A stretch of 64,000 bases of DNA from Lysobacteraceae bacterium CU05-9. Lineage in GTDB: Bacteria > Pseudomonadota > Gammaproteobacteria > Xanthomonadales > Xanthomonadaceae. This document shows, in pieces, positions 9,299 to 19,667 of this stretch; the first letter of the stretch is position 1; each line of letters begins with the position of its first letter. The stretch is from NCBI GenBank assembly GCA_007556525.1, contig SWJS01000002.1, positions 248,001 to 312,000 of the forward strand, written 5' to 3'. The notes below the pieces were generated by a model. That model made no database searches and was not told the origin of the DNA. It worked only from the letters and a program-made list of their open reading frames with translations. The position numbers and the translations under genes were made by a program.

Positions 9299-10390
9299 AT
9301 GGCGATTGACCGTTCCACTGCTGTTGAATTGCGCATAGATGATGTCGTCGTAAGCACAACAAATTCACATCGCGTCCCGCTAACACTCGTCGCGCGATGG
9401 TTCGCACAACTCGCAGTCATGATGCGTGCCGGAATTCCGTTGATGCAGACCCTCACGTCAATGATTGAAACGGAAACACATAAACGTTGGCGTGGAGTGC
9501 AGGAGTCGTTGGCATCGCAACTGCGAGGTGGGGTCGGCTTCAGTGCCGCGTTATCGCAACATCCGAAAATCTTTGATCCCCTCACCGTGAAGTTGATCGA
9601 AACCGGCGAACAGACGGGTCAATTGGACACAGTGCTCGAACGCATCGCGATATCACTTGAGCAACGCGCGGCCCTGCGCGCGAAGTTACGCCAAGCATTG
9701 GTTTATCCGGTTTGTGTGTTCGTCGTTGCGGTGGCAATTTCGATATTTATGTTGCTGTATGTCGTGCCGCAATTCGCGACGTTGTTCGAAGCGAACAACG
9801 CAACGCTGCCTTGGCTCACCATGAAACTGATCGACGCCAGTCATTTCATTCGCGAGAACACGTTGATGTTATGCGTAGCGATAACCGTCGCAACGACCGT
9901 GGCGTGGCTAACTCGCGTAACCTGGCTAGAGAAAATCCTCTCACGCACACCCATCGCCCGCGACATCTGGTTAAACGCCGCAATCGCGCGATGGACTTCG
10001 ACGATGGTGATGACGCTGAGGGCGGGACTGCCGTTTTTGCAGGGATTGAACCTCGCGTGCGACAACGCACAACATCCGAGGTTCAAACGACACGCGCAGA
10101 AATGGAGTTACGCCATCGAAGACGGTGCGTCATTGCGGGAGGCGCTGAGGGCTGCGGGGATTTTCGCGCCGTGGGCATTGCAGATGATGGCGATGGGACA
10201 GGAGTCCGGGCAGTTGGATTCGATGTTGGATCGCATTGGGGAATTCCATCTCGACAAGGTCAACAAGGCCGTAGCGATGCTGAGTACTTTGCTCGAACCC
10301 GTCGTCATGATCGTAATCGGCGTGTTGGTGGGGACAATGCTGCTTGCGATGTATTTGCCCGTGTTTGAGCTGTCGAATGCGATTGGATAA
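9299..10390 (+). CDS. pilC: Type IV pilus inner-membrane platform protein PilC/GspF, short form
   Basis: 363 residues, about 40-50 shorter than usual PilC, mainly at the N-terminus. Two GspF domains are present: the first with MMRAGIPLMQTLTSMIETE and LIETGEQTGQLDTVLERI, the second with TLRAGLPFLQGLNLACD and MAMGQESGQLDSMLDRIGEF. Three membrane helices are visible, the last ending MLLAMYLPVFELSNAIG, the family C-terminus. It lies 3 bases after pilB and should form the platform rotated by the ATPase. Confidence 0.87.
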   Translation: MAIDRSTAVELRIDDVVVSTTNSHRVPLTLVARWFAQLAVMMRAGIPLMQTLTSMIETETHKRWRGVQESLASQLRGGVGFSAALSQHPKIFDPLTVKLIETGEQTGQLDTVLERIAISLEQRAALRAKLRQALVYPVCVFVVAVAISIFMLLYVVPQFATLFEANNATLPWLTMKLIDASHFIRENTLMLCVAITVATTVAWLTRVTWLEKILSRTPIARDIWLNAAIARWTSTMVMTLRAGLPFLQGLNLACDNAQHPRFKRHAQKWSYAIEDGASLREALRAAGIFAPWALQMMAMGQESGQLDSMLDRIGEFHLDKVNKAVAMLSTLLEPVVMIVIGVLVGTMLLAMYLPVFELSNAIG

Positions 10391-10446
10391 TTCCGTTAAA
10401 ACGCGTTTGCGGTTATCCTGAACAAGTCTTTGAAAATAGAGTCCGC

Positions 10447-11316
10447 ATGTCCTTCCTCGGCGAAAATCCCGAACTCGGCTACCCTCTCGTTGCAGCGGCG
10501 GGCTTGGCCATGGGCAGCTTCCTTAGTGTGGTCGTCACGCGGATGCCACCACGCATCCGTTGGAAGAATCGACGCAAGGCATACGAAGCACTTGATACGA
10601 CCGATTACTACGATCCCCCGCCATCGAGTGTCTTGACGGGGAAGTCGCGGTGCCCGCACTGCCGCGCGACGATCCGATGGTATGACAACATTCCGCTGCT
10701 CAGCTATCTCTTGCTGGGCGGCAAGTGTCGCAACTGTGGCGCTCCGATCTCCAAACTCTACCCTGCTTTGGAACTGGTCACGATGATCGTGACGCTCCTG
10801 AGCGTGTGGCGGTTTGGATTCGGGTGGCAAGGCTTTGGCGCAATGTTGTTCGGGTGGTTCCTGATCGCGCTGTCGACGATTGATCTGCGGGATGGCATCT
10901 TGCCGGACCGATTGACGCTGCCCCTCATGTGGCTCGGGCTTGTGGCATCGACCGACCGGCTTTTCATTCCGTCCAAGCCTGCGCTGCTTGGGGCGATGGG
11001 CGGGTATTTGATCTTTTGGTTCGTCAGCGGGTTGTTCAAGCAAATCCGCGGTAAGTCAGGGCTCGGGAGAGGCGATTACAAGATGCTGGCCGCGATTGGC
11101 GCCTGGGTCGGTGCCGACATGCTGCTGCCCACCATCGCGATTTCATCGATACTCGGCATTCTCATTGGCGGCGGTTACATGGTCGCGACAAAGCGCAGTG
11201 CGAACAATCCGGTCGCATTCGGACCGTTCCTGGCCTTCACCGGTTTCGCGTTATTGCTGATCGGCCACGATGAAGTGGTGACGTGGATTCAGCAGTTAGG
11301 CGGGCTGTTCCGCTGA
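10447..11316 (+). CDS. pilD: Prepilin peptidase / N-methyltransferase
   Basis: 289 residues. The cytoplasmic domain has two CxxC pairs (CPHC and CRNC, about 66-95) for zinc and methyltransferase function. The membrane protease domain has both catalytic aspartates, in DLRDGILPD (about 152) and GRGDYK (about 210), and about seven membrane helices. It cleaves the PilA leader after glycine and methylates Phe1. It is the last gene of the pil unit; its 3' end overlaps the convergent coaE by about 21 bp. Confidence 0.94.
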   Translation: MSFLGENPELGYPLVAAAGLAMGSFLSVVVTRMPPRIRWKNRRKAYEALDTTDYYDPPPSSVLTGKSRCPHCRATIRWYDNIPLLSYLLLGGKCRNCGAPISKLYPALELVTMIVTLLSVWRFGFGWQGFGAMLFGWFLIALSTIDLRDGILPDRLTLPLMWLGLVASTDRLFIPSKPALLGAMGGYLIFWFVSGLFKQIRGKSGLGRGDYKMLAAIGAWVGADMLLPTIAISSILGILIGGGYMVATKRSANNPVAFGPFLAFTGFALLLIGHDEVVTWIQQLGGLFR

Positions 11317-11919
11317 CGCAAGCTTACGGTAAATCCGATCCAACGACGCGATCGGTTCGTCAAGCGAGTCCAACGTACCTTCATTGCTTAGCACATCGTC
11401 CGCGACAGCCAACCGCTGCGCGCGAGTCGCCTGTGCGGCGATCATCTTCTGAGCAAGCTCCTCGGTCGCATCATCGCGCTTCATCAACCGCGCGAGCTGT
11501 GTTTCCGGTGCGACATCAATCACCAGCACACGATCGATCCATGGGTATGCGGTACGGCCGCCGACTTCGGTGAACAACGGAATCGCTGCGAGCACGTAGG
11601 CAGATGGTGCTTCTGAACATTTCCCGATCATGTAATCACGGACTCGCGGATGGATGATCGACTCAAGATCCCGGCGGGCAGAGGGATCGGCGTAAATGAT
11701 CTGACGCATCAAGGCGCGGTTCATTGAGCCGTCACCTTGCAGCACGTCGGAACCAAACCGCTCAATGACCTCCCTTAGTCCTTCGGTTCCTACAGCAACG
11801 ACTTCGCGCGACGCGACGTCGGCATCGACCACCGTGATCCCCAGCGATTCAAAGCGCGAAGTCACAGCAGATTTACCCGATGCAATCCCGCCGGTCACGA
11901 CGACCGCAAACACCGACAT
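11296..11919 (-). CDS. coaE: Dephospho-CoA kinase
   Basis: 207 residues from ATG 11919, which shares TGATG with the upstream Nudix gene; the upstream frame from 11970 is not needed. The P-loop GGIASGKS lies at residues 9-16, followed by VVDADVASREVV and the CoA-site segment IIHPRVRDYM. It phosphorylates dephospho-CoA in the last step of CoA synthesis. Linkage to pilD is the usual gammaproteobacterial arrangement. Confidence 0.94.
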   Translation of the reverse strand: MSVFAVVVTGGIASGKSAVTSRFESLGITVVDADVASREVVAVGTEGLREVIERFGSDVLQGDGSMNRALMRQIIYADPSARRDLESIIHPRVRDYMIGKCSEAPSAYVLAAIPLFTEVGGRTAYPWIDRVLVIDVAPETQLARLMKRDDATEELAQKMIAAQATRAQRLAVADDVLSNEGTLDSLDEPIASLDRIYRKLASAEQPA

Positions 11920-12890
11920 CAGTACGCATCCCCGAAAGAACGGATTGCAGCGATGCCCTGGGCACCACACTCACGTGCGTCATCCAGATCGAGTATGCTC
12001 AACCCACCCAACGCATAGATCGGCAACGCGACATTCTCGCGCAATGACGAAAATCCTTCCCATCCGATCGGCGTCGCGTCGGAATGCGAGCGCGTCTCCT
12101 TGACCGGGCTCAATACGACGAAGTCGCAACCCAGCGCTTGCGCACGTTCAAGATCGGCATGGTTATGACAGGACGCAGCGACCGGCGATTCTTCGAACAA
12201 CGATGGCAGCGTATCCAGCTGGTGCAATTGCGCTGCGTTGAGGTGGACGCCCAGCCCGAGCTCTTGCGCTAACGCAACATCGCGGTTGACGAGAAACTCG
12301 ACGTCCTCACCGACAACGCGTTCCAGCAAGGCCGCAACCGCCGCACCAAAAATCGCCGCAGGCACCTTCGGCGAACGCAGCTGAATGCGGCGATGCCCTT
12401 TCTCGACCAACTGCTGCACGCGCACGATCCAACGTTCAATCGAAATCGCATCAAACGGCTCCGGCATTTCAGAAGTGATCGCATACGAAGACGGCTGCGT
12501 TAACGCGGCAACGACCGGTTGATCGGCGTTCGGCATTGAGTATTGCGTCAGCTTCCCAGGATCGACCCACATCAACGCCTGCCCTTCCTGACCACGTGCA
12601 TTGCCGGCAAACTCCGGCACGTGCCGGACATCCAGCGTCAGCCGCTTCGAAGGATAGCGCTGCGGAACTTTGATGAGCTTGTCGCCGACGACGGCTTCGA
12701 TGCCGATCTCTTCACGCAACTCGCGGATCAACGCTCGCTCAGGCGATTCGCCAGGCTCGATCTTGCCTCCGGGGAATTCCCAGAGGCCAGCCAGATCAGA
12801 ATCTTCCTTGCGGCGTGAGAGCAGAACCCTCCCACGTGCATCGGTGATCACTGCTGCAACAACTTGGATGAATCTCGTCCCGTCCGTCAT
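11919..12890 (-). CDS. Nudix hydrolase (MutT-like) fused to a ThiE-like domain
   Basis: 323 residues in two domains. Residues 1-135 are a Nudix fold with the complete Nudix box GGKIEPGESPERALIREL followed by REEIGI, typical of 8-oxo-dGTP hydrolases. Residues about 155-323 form a TIM barrel like thiamine-phosphate synthase (HRRIQLRSPKVP, VHLNAAQL, CHNHADLERAQALGCDFVVLSPV). This fusion is common beside secA/coaE in gammaproteobacteria. Whether the barrel makes thiamine phosphate or acts like the TenI branch is not decided by sequence. The stop overlaps the coaE start. Confidence 0.9.
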   Translation of the reverse strand: MTDGTRFIQVVAAVITDARGRVLLSRRKEDSDLAGLWEFPGGKIEPGESPERALIRELREEIGIEAVVGDKLIKVPQRYPSKRLTLDVRHVPEFAGNARGQEGQALMWVDPGKLTQYSMPNADQPVVAALTQPSSYAITSEMPEPFDAISIERWIVRVQQLVEKGHRRIQLRSPKVPAAIFGAAVAALLERVVGEDVEFLVNRDVALAQELGLGVHLNAAQLHQLDTLPSLFEESPVAASCHNHADLERAQALGCDFVVLSPVKETRSHSDATPIGWEGFSSLRENVALPIYALGGLSILDLDDARECGAQGIAAIRSFGDAY

Positions 12891-12909
12891 TGCACCAGAA
12901 TAGCGAAAA

Positions 12910-15684
12910 TCAGCTCAGCGCGCCGTGGCAGTGCTTGAACTTCTTGCCACTGCCGCAAGGACATGGATCATTGCGGCTCACGTTCGCAAACGCAGGATCC
13001 GTCAACGCATTGCCTGCGTAGCCCGACGCACCGCTGTTCGCAAAACCACCCGCTTGCATTGCTGCCGCTTCCGCAGCCTCTTCATCCGCCGAGTAAGAAC
13101 CCGTATCCGGATGATTGAAGGCCATGCCTTGCGCGGCAGCTGCGGCGAGCTGGCGCTCCTGCTCTTCCATTGCGGTGACTTCTTCCTGCGATTGCAGACG
13201 GATGCGCGACAGCATGCTGATCACGTCGTGCTTGACCTTCTCGAGCATGTCGGTAAACAACGCAAACGCTTCGCGCTTGTACTCTTGCTTCGGTTGCTTC
13301 TGTGCGTAACCGCGCAAGTGGATACCCTGACGCAGATAATCCATCTGTGCCAAGTGTTCCTTCCAGCTTTGATCCAAAACGTTCAACATTACGTGACGTT
13401 CCAGCATGCGCATGGTTTCAGGACCGTACTGCTCTTCGCGCTTGGTAAACGAGTCGACGAACTGATCGTGTACCCAATCCGAAATTCCTTCCGCATCGAG
13501 TTCCGAGTGTTGTGCGATGTAACCCTGGATATCCAAGTTCACGTCGAAGTCGGACGCCAATTCCTTCTCAAGCGAAGGCACGTTCCATTGTGCATCCACC
13601 GAGTTCGCCGGAATGTAGCGATCAACCAAATCACGGATCACGTCTTCACGGATGCCTTCGATGTTCTCGGCAACGTTATCGGCTTCCAGCAATTCATTGC
13701 GCTGCGAATAGATCACCTTACGCTGGTCGTTGTTGACGTCGTCGAACTCAAGCAGGTTCTTGCGGATGTCGAAGTTATGCTCTTCAACCTTACGTTGCGC
13801 ATTCGCAATTTGCTTCGTCACCATACCGCTTTCGATGACGTCGTCTTCCTGCAGACCCATGCGGGTCATCACGCGCTGCACCCAATCGGACGCAAAAATA
13901 CGCATCAAGTTGTCATCGAGCGACAGATAGAAACGCGACGAACCCGGGTCTCCTTGACGGCCCGAACGGCCACGCAACTGGTTATCGATGCGACGCGATT
14001 CGTGACGCTCGGTACCCACGATATGCAAACCACCGGCCGCCTTGACCGCATCATGACGTTCCTGCCAAGCCGCTTTCATTTGTTGCTTCGTCGCTTCGTC
14101 CAAAGGACCTTGCGTCGCTTCGATCTCAGCAATTTCAGCTTCCAGGGAACCGCCCAACACGATGTCGGTACCACGTCCCGCCATGTTGGTCGCAATCGTG
14201 ATCGCACCTGGACGGCCGGCCTGCGCAACGATCGTTGCTTCGCGTTCGTGCTGCTTCGCGTTCAACACTTCGTGATCGATGCCGGCCTTGTTCAATTCGT
14301 CCGAAAGCAATTCCGAAATTTCGATCGAGGTTGTACCAACCAGAACCGGTTGGCCCTTCGCATTCGCTTCGATGATTTCACGTACTACTGCGCGGAACTT
14401 GCCGGCCCGGTTGAGATAAACCGAATCCGGATGATCGATACGTTGCACCGGACGGTTCGTTGGAATCACGACGACTTCCAAGCCGTAGATGCTTTGGAAT
14501 TCGTAAGCTTCCGTATCTGCCGTACCGGTCATGCCGGCGAGCTTGCCGTACATGCGGAAGAGATTTTGGAAAGTGATCGATGCAAGCGTTTGGTTCTCGC
14601 GCTGAACTGGAACGCCTTCCTTCGCTTCAACCGCTTGGTGCAAACCTTCTGACCAACGACGGCCCGCCAACGTACGGCCGGTGAATTCGTCGACGATGAT
14701 GACTTCGCCATCACGCACGATGTAATCGACGTCGCGCTGATAAATACCGTGCGCGCGCAGTGCCGCCATCAAGTGGTGAACAACTGCAATGTTCGTGCCC
14801 GCATACAAGTCGCTGTCTTCAGACAAAACGCCCGCTTCCTGCAGCAAACGCTCAGCCTTTTCCTGGCCTTCTTCGGAGAGGTGGACTTGCTTTTGCTTCT
14901 CGTCGACCCAGTAATCGCCCGGTGCATCTTCTGCTTCCTGACGGATCAACTTCGGAACGATGTGATTGACCTTAATGTACAGTTCCGGCGTATCGTCCGT
15001 CGGACCCGAAATGATTAGAGGCGTACGCGCTTCGTCGATCAGGATCGAGTCCACTTCGTCGACGATGGCGTAATTCAAACCACGTTGGAAACGGTCTTCC
15101 GGCGACAACGCCATGTTGTCACGCAGATAGTCGAAGCCAATTTCATTATTCGTTGCATAAGTAATGTCAGCGGCATACGCTGCACCCTTATCGCTATGTT
15201 GCATGCCCGGATAAACCACACCGACCGACAATCCCAGCCAGTTATAAAGACGGCCCATCCACTCGCTATCGCGACGTGCCAGGTAATCGTTGACCGTCAC
15301 GACGTGCACACCCTTGCCCGTCAATGCATTCAAGTAAACCGGCAACGTACCAACGAGCGTCTTACCTTCACCCGTACGCATTTCAGCAATCTTGCCAAGA
15401 TGCAGCACGATGCCACCAATCATCTGCGTATCAAAGTGACGCATGCCGAGAACACGCTTGGATGCTTCACGGCAAACCGCAAACGCTTCCGGCAAAATCT
15501 TGTCCAGCGATTCACCCTGCTCAATCCGTTGCTTGAACTCCGGCGTCTTCGCCTTGAGTTCTTCATCGGACAACGCTTCCATCGATGGCTCGAGAGCGTT
15601 GATCTTATTCACGGTCTTCTGCAACTGGCTAAGTAAACGGTCGTTGCGGCTTCCAAAAACACTGGTCAGCAAATTGTTGAGCAT
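12910..15684 (-). CDS. secA: Preprotein translocase ATPase SecA
   Basis: 924 residues, full length. It has the nucleotide-binding Walker A in [14 protein letters not shown] (about 103-116), the DEVD-containing [20 protein letters not shown], the second motor segment with [14 protein letters not shown], and a C-terminal zinc SEC-C motif [13 protein letters not shown]. It drives post-translational secretion through SecYEG. Nudix-coaE lie downstream on the same strand after a gap of about 20 bases, and a strong terminator separates secA from the upstream M23 gene. Confidence 0.98.
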   Translation of the reverse strand: MLNNLLTSVFGSRNDRLLSQLQKTVNKINALEPSMEALSDEELKAKTPEFKQRIEQGESLDKILPEAFAVCREASKRVLGMRHFDTQMIGGIVLHLGKIAEMRTGEGKTLVGTLPVYLNALTGKGVHVVTVNDYLARRDSEWMGRLYNWLGLSVGVVYPGMQHSDKGAAYAADITYATNNEIGFDYLRDNMALSPEDRFQRGLNYAIVDEVDSILIDEARTPLIISGPTDDTPELYIKVNHIVPKLIRQEAEDAPGDYWVDEKQKQVHLSEEGQEKAERLLQEAGVLSEDSDLYAGTNIAVVHHLMAALRAHGIYQRDVDYIVRDGEVIIVDEFTGRTLAGRRWSEGLHQAVEAKEGVPVQRENQTLASITFQNLFRMYGKLAGMTGTADTEAYEFQSIYGLEVVVIPTNRPVQRIDHPDSVYLNRAGKFRAVVREIIEANAKGQPVLVGTTSIEISELLSDELNKAGIDHEVLNAKQHEREATIVAQAGRPGAITIATNMAGRGTDIVLGGSLEAEIAEIEATQGPLDEATKQQMKAAWQERHDAVKAAGGLHIVGTERHESRRIDNQLRGRSGRQGDPGSSRFYLSLDDNLMRIFASDWVQRVMTRMGLQEDDVIESGMVTKQIANAQRKVEEHNFDIRKNLLEFDDVNNDQRKVIYSQRNELLEADNVAENIEGIREDVIRDLVDRYIPANSVDAQWNVPSLEKELASDFDVNLDIQGYIAQHSELDAEGISDWVHDQFVDSFTKREEQYGPETMRMLERHVMLNVLDQSWKEHLAQMDYLRQGIHLRGYAQKQPKQEYKREAFALFTDMLEKVKHDVISMLSRIRLQSQEEVTAMEEQERQLAAAAAQGMAFNHPDTGSYSADEEAAEAAAMQAGGFANSGASGYAGNALTDPAFANVSRNDPCPCGSGKKFKHCHGALS

Positions 15685-15718
15685 GGGTGTGTGTTGTTCT
15701 TAAATATCGGAAATGAAA

Positions 15719-15739
15719 ATGGGGCGCTTAGCGCCCCAT
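15719..15739 (-). terminator. Terminator between the M23 peptidase gene and secA
   Basis: A perfect 9-bp inverted repeat ATGGGGCGC / GCGCCCCAT with a 3-base loop. On the minus strand it is followed by TTTTCATTT, so it ends the M23 peptidase transcript about 52 bp past its stop. It leaves about 35 bp for secA's own leader. Confidence 0.75.
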
Positions 15740-15790
15740 CTCTGGGAATAGCAATCAGCTATTGTAACCTGTAGGCTGAACGCGCGAACT

Positions 15791-16690
15791 TCAAGAGTTG
15801 GTCGGCTTTTTGTTCAGGAAGGTCAGTGGATTCACGATCACGTCATTCTTGAAGACTTCCAGATGCACGTGTGGACCTGTTGAACGACCGGTCGAACCTG
15901 CTTTCGCAATCTCCTGCCCAGCCGTCACAACTTGACCGACCTTCGCAACAAGGCGCGAATTGTGCGCGTAACGCGTGCGGTAGCCATTGGCATGCTCGAT
16001 TTCGATCGTGTTGCCGTAGCCACCACGCCAGCCAGCGAAACTCACCACGCCATCGGCAACGGTCATGACGGTATCGCCAACCTTCGCCTGGAAGTCGATG
16101 CCCTTATGGAACTGGGTACCGCCCTTGATCGGGTCACCGCGACGACCAAACGCCGACGTGACATACGTGTTCAACAGAGGAACTGCGAGCGTCGCCTTCA
16201 CGAGGCTGGTCGTCTTGCTGACGATGTTGCTCAAAAGATTCAGTTGTTCGCCGCTGTGCGCAACGTCCGCCTTCAAAGTGGCCAAGCCAACCTTGATGCC
16301 CTGTGCGTTGATGTCTTCGGAGTCATCATCACCGCCACCTTGACCAACAGGCTTGCTGAAATCAACGTTGTCGGCGTTGACGTTACCCTTTTTGACAAGG
16401 ACTTCGCCGAGTGCATTAATGCGGTTCACTTCGGCTTGAATGATGCTCATTTCCTTGGCCATTTCATTCATTTCGGCCTGGGAGTTGAGAATTTGTGCTT
16501 CTGCAGTGGCTTGTACGAGCTGCGCATCAGTGCGCGCCTTCTGGGTTAAACCCCACATCGTGCCACCACCGATGCCAAGTCCGGCGATCAGAAGAACTGC
16601 CGGCATCGCGAATTGCTTCCCTCGCGATGGTTTCGTTTGCAATGCAAGTGATGCACCTGCAAACTCGTTGTTATCGTTTGTGTTTTCCAA
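15791..16690 (-). CDS. M23-family peptidoglycan endopeptidase, membrane-anchored
   Basis: 299 residues. A short cytoplasmic tail and one membrane helix (about 28-48, FAMPAVLLIAGLGIGGG) are followed by a coiled-coil region (about 50-165). The C-terminal LytM/M23 domain has zinc ligands in HKGIDF (about 198) and HVHLEV (about 278) and the family signature SAFGRRGDP. It should cut peptide cross-links in the periplasm during growth or division, and such proteins commonly adjoin secA in this order. It diverges from the DUF721 gene 12 bp upstream. Confidence 0.92.
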   Translation of the reverse strand: MENTNDNNEFAGASLALQTKPSRGKQFAMPAVLLIAGLGIGGGTMWGLTQKARTDAQLVQATAEAQILNSQAEMNEMAKEMSIIQAEVNRINALGEVLVKKGNVNADNVDFSKPVGQGGGDDDSEDINAQGIKVGLATLKADVAHSGEQLNLLSNIVSKTTSLVKATLAVPLLNTYVTSAFGRRGDPIKGGTQFHKGIDFQAKVGDTVMTVADGVVSFAGWRGGYGNTIEIEHANGYRTRYAHNSRLVAKVGQVVTAGQEIAKAGSTGRSTGPHVHLEVFKNDVIVNPLTFLNKKPTNS

Positions 16691-16702
16691 AACCTATACC
16701 CT

Positions 16703-17140
16703 GTGTCGAATACCCCCAACAAATCTCCAGGTCCACGATCGTTCAAGTCTGTTCTGAACAGTCTTGCCGACGGCACGCTTGCACGTGCTGATTGGCTGGA
16801 GCAAGTGAACGGGAAGTTACTGGCTCAGGTCTCTCCATCACTTCGTGCTCACATGCGTGTTGCTAACGTCGTGGGGAAGAAACTCGTTGTACTCGTCGAG
16901 AGTCCGCTGTGGCATTCGAAAGTTCGCTTTCAGATACCGGCTTTACTCGACGCTGCCCAACGAATTGGGCTGGATGCGCAAGAAGTGGTCATCAAAGTTG
17001 CTGAGCCACCCGCGCCACCCGGTCAGGTCGCGCCTACATCCGTTCCCATGTCCGCAAAGACAATCCGCGACTTAGAAGCTGCTCTCGGCGCGCCTCTGGT
17101 CCGCGGATCGGGAAGCCATAATCCTAACGACTCAAACTAA
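16703..17140 (+). CDS. DUF721 (DciA-like) protein
   Basis: 145 residues from GTG 16703. The N-terminal 90 residues match the DUF721 family: a helical start, then LVVLVESPLWHSKVRFQIPALLDAAQ, the conserved tryptophan-containing strand-helix. DUF721 members include DciA, the bacterial helicase loader, which has this K-homology-like fold. The C-terminal tail (about 100-145) is proline- and serine-rich and probably disordered. It sits divergent from M23/secA, as in many gammaproteobacteria. Helicase loading is a family inference. Confidence 0.75.
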   Translation: MSNTPNKSPGPRSFKSVLNSLADGTLARADWLEQVNGKLLAQVSPSLRAHMRVANVVGKKLVVLVESPLWHSKVRFQIPALLDAAQRIGLDAQEVVIKVAEPPAPPGQVAPTSVPMSAKTIRDLEAALGAPLVRGSGSHNPNDSN

Positions 17141-17310
17141 ACAAATGTTAAATGTTGCAGTGCAAATTCAGGTTATTTGCGCTCAGCCCCATAATACCGT
17201 TGAAATTTTTTGCGAAATTCGATAAAACGGCGTGAAGAGTATGGGTAAAAATGCCCGTTTTGCGCTGAATGTGGCGCAATTTTGAACAATATCAATGAGT
17301 TAGGATTTAG

Positions 17311-18225
17311 TTAAGCCGTGACCGGCTCAAACACCACTGGCGCATGATCCTGCGCAGACGCTTCTTCGAACGTCACGATTTCCCATTTCTCAGGCTGCTC
17401 GAGCATCGCACGCACCAACTTATTGTTGAGCGCATGGCCTGATTTGAAACCGGTGTAAGCACCGAGCGTGGCATGACCTGCGAGATACAAGTCGCCGATC
17501 GCATCGAGAATCTTATGGCGAACAAACTCATCGCAGTAACGCAAACCGTCGTCATTCAAAACGCGGAACTCATCCAGCACGATCGCGTTATCCATCGAAC
17601 CACCGAGTCCGAGATTACGCTCGCGCATGTATTCGAGATCACGCATGAAACCAAACGTGCGTGCGCGCGAAACTTCCTTAATGTATGCCGCCGTCGAGAA
17701 ATCCATCGTCACGTTCGACATCGTCGAAGGAATCGCCGGATGATCAAACTCGACGGTAAACGTCAGCTTGAAACCGTCGTACGGATCCCAGCGTGCAACC
17801 TTGTCGCCTTCCGTCACTTCAATCGGCTCGATGATGCGGATAAATTTCTTTGGAGCATCTTGCTCCACCAAACCTGCGGATTGCAGCAGGAAAATGAAAG
17901 GACCCGCAGAGCCATCCATGATCGGCACTTCCGGTGCGGACAAGTCTATATAGACATTATCGACGCCCAAACCTGCCAACGCGGACAAAAGATGCTCCAC
18001 CGTCTGCACCTTCGCGCCATCACATGACAGCCCGGTGCACAAGGTGGTTTCCGTGACGAGCTCAGCGCTCGCCGGCATTTCGACAACCGGATCGAGATCA
18101 ACGCGACGGAAGACAATTCCGACATTCGGATCGGCAGGACGCAAGGTGAGAAAAACTTTCTCGCCACTGTGCAACCCCACGCCCGTGGCGCGGATCACGT
18201 TCTTGATCGTGCGTTGCTTCAGCAT
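17311..18225 (-). CDS. lpxC: UDP-3-O-acyl-N-acetylglucosamine deacetylase
   Basis: 304 residues, typical length. It starts [24 protein letters not shown] with the conserved TGVGLHSG. The zinc site is formed by [13 protein letters not shown] (about 78) and [15 protein letters not shown] (about 238), and [14 protein letters not shown] carries the catalytic histidine. It catalyses the committed step of lipid A synthesis. It follows ftsZ on the same strand, as in other gammaproteobacterial dcw clusters, but a hairpin separates the two. Confidence 0.97.
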   Translation of the reverse strand: MLKQRTIKNVIRATGVGLHSGEKVFLTLRPADPNVGIVFRRVDLDPVVEMPASAELVTETTLCTGLSCDGAKVQTVEHLLSALAGLGVDNVYIDLSAPEVPIMDGSAGPFIFLLQSAGLVEQDAPKKFIRIIEPIEVTEGDKVARWDPYDGFKLTFTVEFDHPAIPSTMSNVTMDFSTAAYIKEVSRARTFGFMRDLEYMRERNLGLGGSMDNAIVLDEFRVLNDDGLRYCDEFVRHKILDAIGDLYLAGHATLGAYTGFKSGHALNNKLVRAMLEQPEKWEIVTFEEASAQDHAPVVFEPVTA

Positions 18226-18296
18226 TCCTTGATGTTGTCTTTTGCCGTATGTATAGACGTAAAGATTACCACGATCACCTGAATGGAGACCAAGAA

Positions 18297-18319
18297 CCCG
18301 GCCCTTGGCGAGGGCCGGG
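18297..18319 (-). terminator. Hairpin terminator between ftsZ and lpxC
   Basis: A perfect 9-bp stem CCCGGCCCT / AGGGCCGGG with a 5-base loop. Read on the minus strand it is followed by TTCTTGG, a weak T-run. It lies 43 bases after the ftsZ stop and would reduce read-through into lpxC. Confidence 0.65.
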
Positions 18320-18361
18320 AAAGATCGAGGTTTTTTGTACTACTTATTACGTGTGTTGCTA

Positions 18362-19555
18362 TTAGTCAGCTTGACGGCGCAGGAACGCAGGGATGTCGAG
18401 GTAACCTTCATCCTTGAATTGTGCGGCGCCGCTGTTGTCAGCTTCGTTGGTGTTGCTGCTCAAGTTGGAACCGAACGCCGCCGTGTTATCCACGAACGGT
18501 GCGAACGAATCCGTACCGGTTGCCTTCCATTCTTCACGTGGGATGTCGTTGTTGACGACGACGGTAAAGTCCTTTTGGCGGTTCGATGCGCGGTTGCGGT
18601 TCAAGCCGGCAGCAACCAACGTCACGCGGACTTCGTCCTGCATGTTCGGATCGATTGCAGTACCGATGATGACCGTTGCGTCGTCAGCTGCATACGCTTC
18701 GACTGCGCGACCGATCTCGTCGAACTCGGCCATCGTGATGTCCGGACCGGAAGTGATGTTGACCAAAATGCCGTTCGCGCCTTCCAGGTTGACGTCGTCG
18801 AGCAGTGGGTTCTTGATCGCGGCTTCCGCTGCAGCTTGTGCGCGGTCATCGCCACGTGCCGAACCGGTACCCATCATGGCCAAGCCCATTTCGCTCATGA
18901 CGGTGCGAACGTCTGCGAAGTCGACGTTGATCATGCCAGGCGAGACGATCAAGTCTGCGATACCCTTCACGGCGCCCAGCAAAACATCATTCGCTGCACG
19001 GAACGCCTGGATCATCGTGGCGTTGCGGCCGAGGACGGTGATCAGTTTTTCGTTAGGAATCGTGATCAACGAATCGCAATGTTCGGACAGTTCTTCAATG
19101 CCCTTCAACGCAACTTGCATACGACGACGGCCTTCAAATGGGAATGGCTTGGTGACAACACCAACCGTCAAAATGCCCATTTCCTTAGCGATTTGCGCGA
19201 TGACCGGTGCTGCGCCCGTACCCGTGCCACCACCCATACCGGCGGTGATGAACACCATGTCGGCACCTTGCAGTGCGTCCATGATGCGTTCGCGATCTTC
19301 GAGAGCCGATTGACGGCCCACTTCAGGGTTCGCGCCTGCGCCCAAGCCCTTCGTCACGTTCGTGCCCAGTTGCAGCTGCAACTTCGTGCCGGCGTTGCCG
19401 ATTGCTTGTGCGTCGGTGTTTGCGGTAATGAACTCCACACCTTGCGTATCGGAGTTGATCATGTGCGTTACTGCGTTACCGCCGCCGCCACCGACACCGA
19501 TCACCTTGATGACTGCATTGGGTGCAGCTTGTTCTACGAATTCAAAATTTGCCAT
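18362..19555 (-). CDS. ftsZ: Cell division GTPase FtsZ
   Basis: 397 residues. The tubulin-like GTPase domain has the signature GGGTGTGAAP (about 105-114), an N-terminal IKVIGVGGGGGNAV loop and the T7 loop around NVDFADVRTVM. A variable acidic linker leads to the C-terminal peptide DIPAFLRRQAD, which binds FtsA and ZipA. It polymerises to form the Z ring. It starts 112 bp after ftsA, and that gap may hold its own promoter. Confidence 0.98.
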   Translation of the reverse strand: MANFEFVEQAAPNAVIKVIGVGGGGGNAVTHMINSDTQGVEFITANTDAQAIGNAGTKLQLQLGTNVTKGLGAGANPEVGRQSALEDRERIMDALQGADMVFITAGMGGGTGTGAAPVIAQIAKEMGILTVGVVTKPFPFEGRRRMQVALKGIEELSEHCDSLITIPNEKLITVLGRNATMIQAFRAANDVLLGAVKGIADLIVSPGMINVDFADVRTVMSEMGLAMMGTGSARGDDRAQAAAEAAIKNPLLDDVNLEGANGILVNITSGPDITMAEFDEIGRAVEAYAADDATVIIGTAIDPNMQDEVRVTLVAAGLNRNRASNRQKDFTVVVNNDIPREEWKATGTDSFAPFVDNTAAFGSNLSSNTNEADNSGAAQFKDEGYLDIPAFLRRQAD

Positions 19556-19667
19556 TTGGATGTCCTCGAGTCTTTTGGTTTTTTATAGTGTGTTTGTTGC
19601 GTTTCGGGAGTTTGCCTTGCTGCCTGCCTACATTCATTGCGTGCCATCACGCCGTGAAATTTCTTTA

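Noticed and set aside
12925-14652. 575-codon open frame antisense to secA
   Set aside because: It mirrors secA codon for codon and has no motifs or ribosome site; secA is unmistakable.
18286-18345. Plus-strand terminator reading for the hairpin at 18297 followed by GTTTTTT
   Set aside because: The T-run on the plus strand is about 15 bases beyond the stem and no plus-strand gene ends there.
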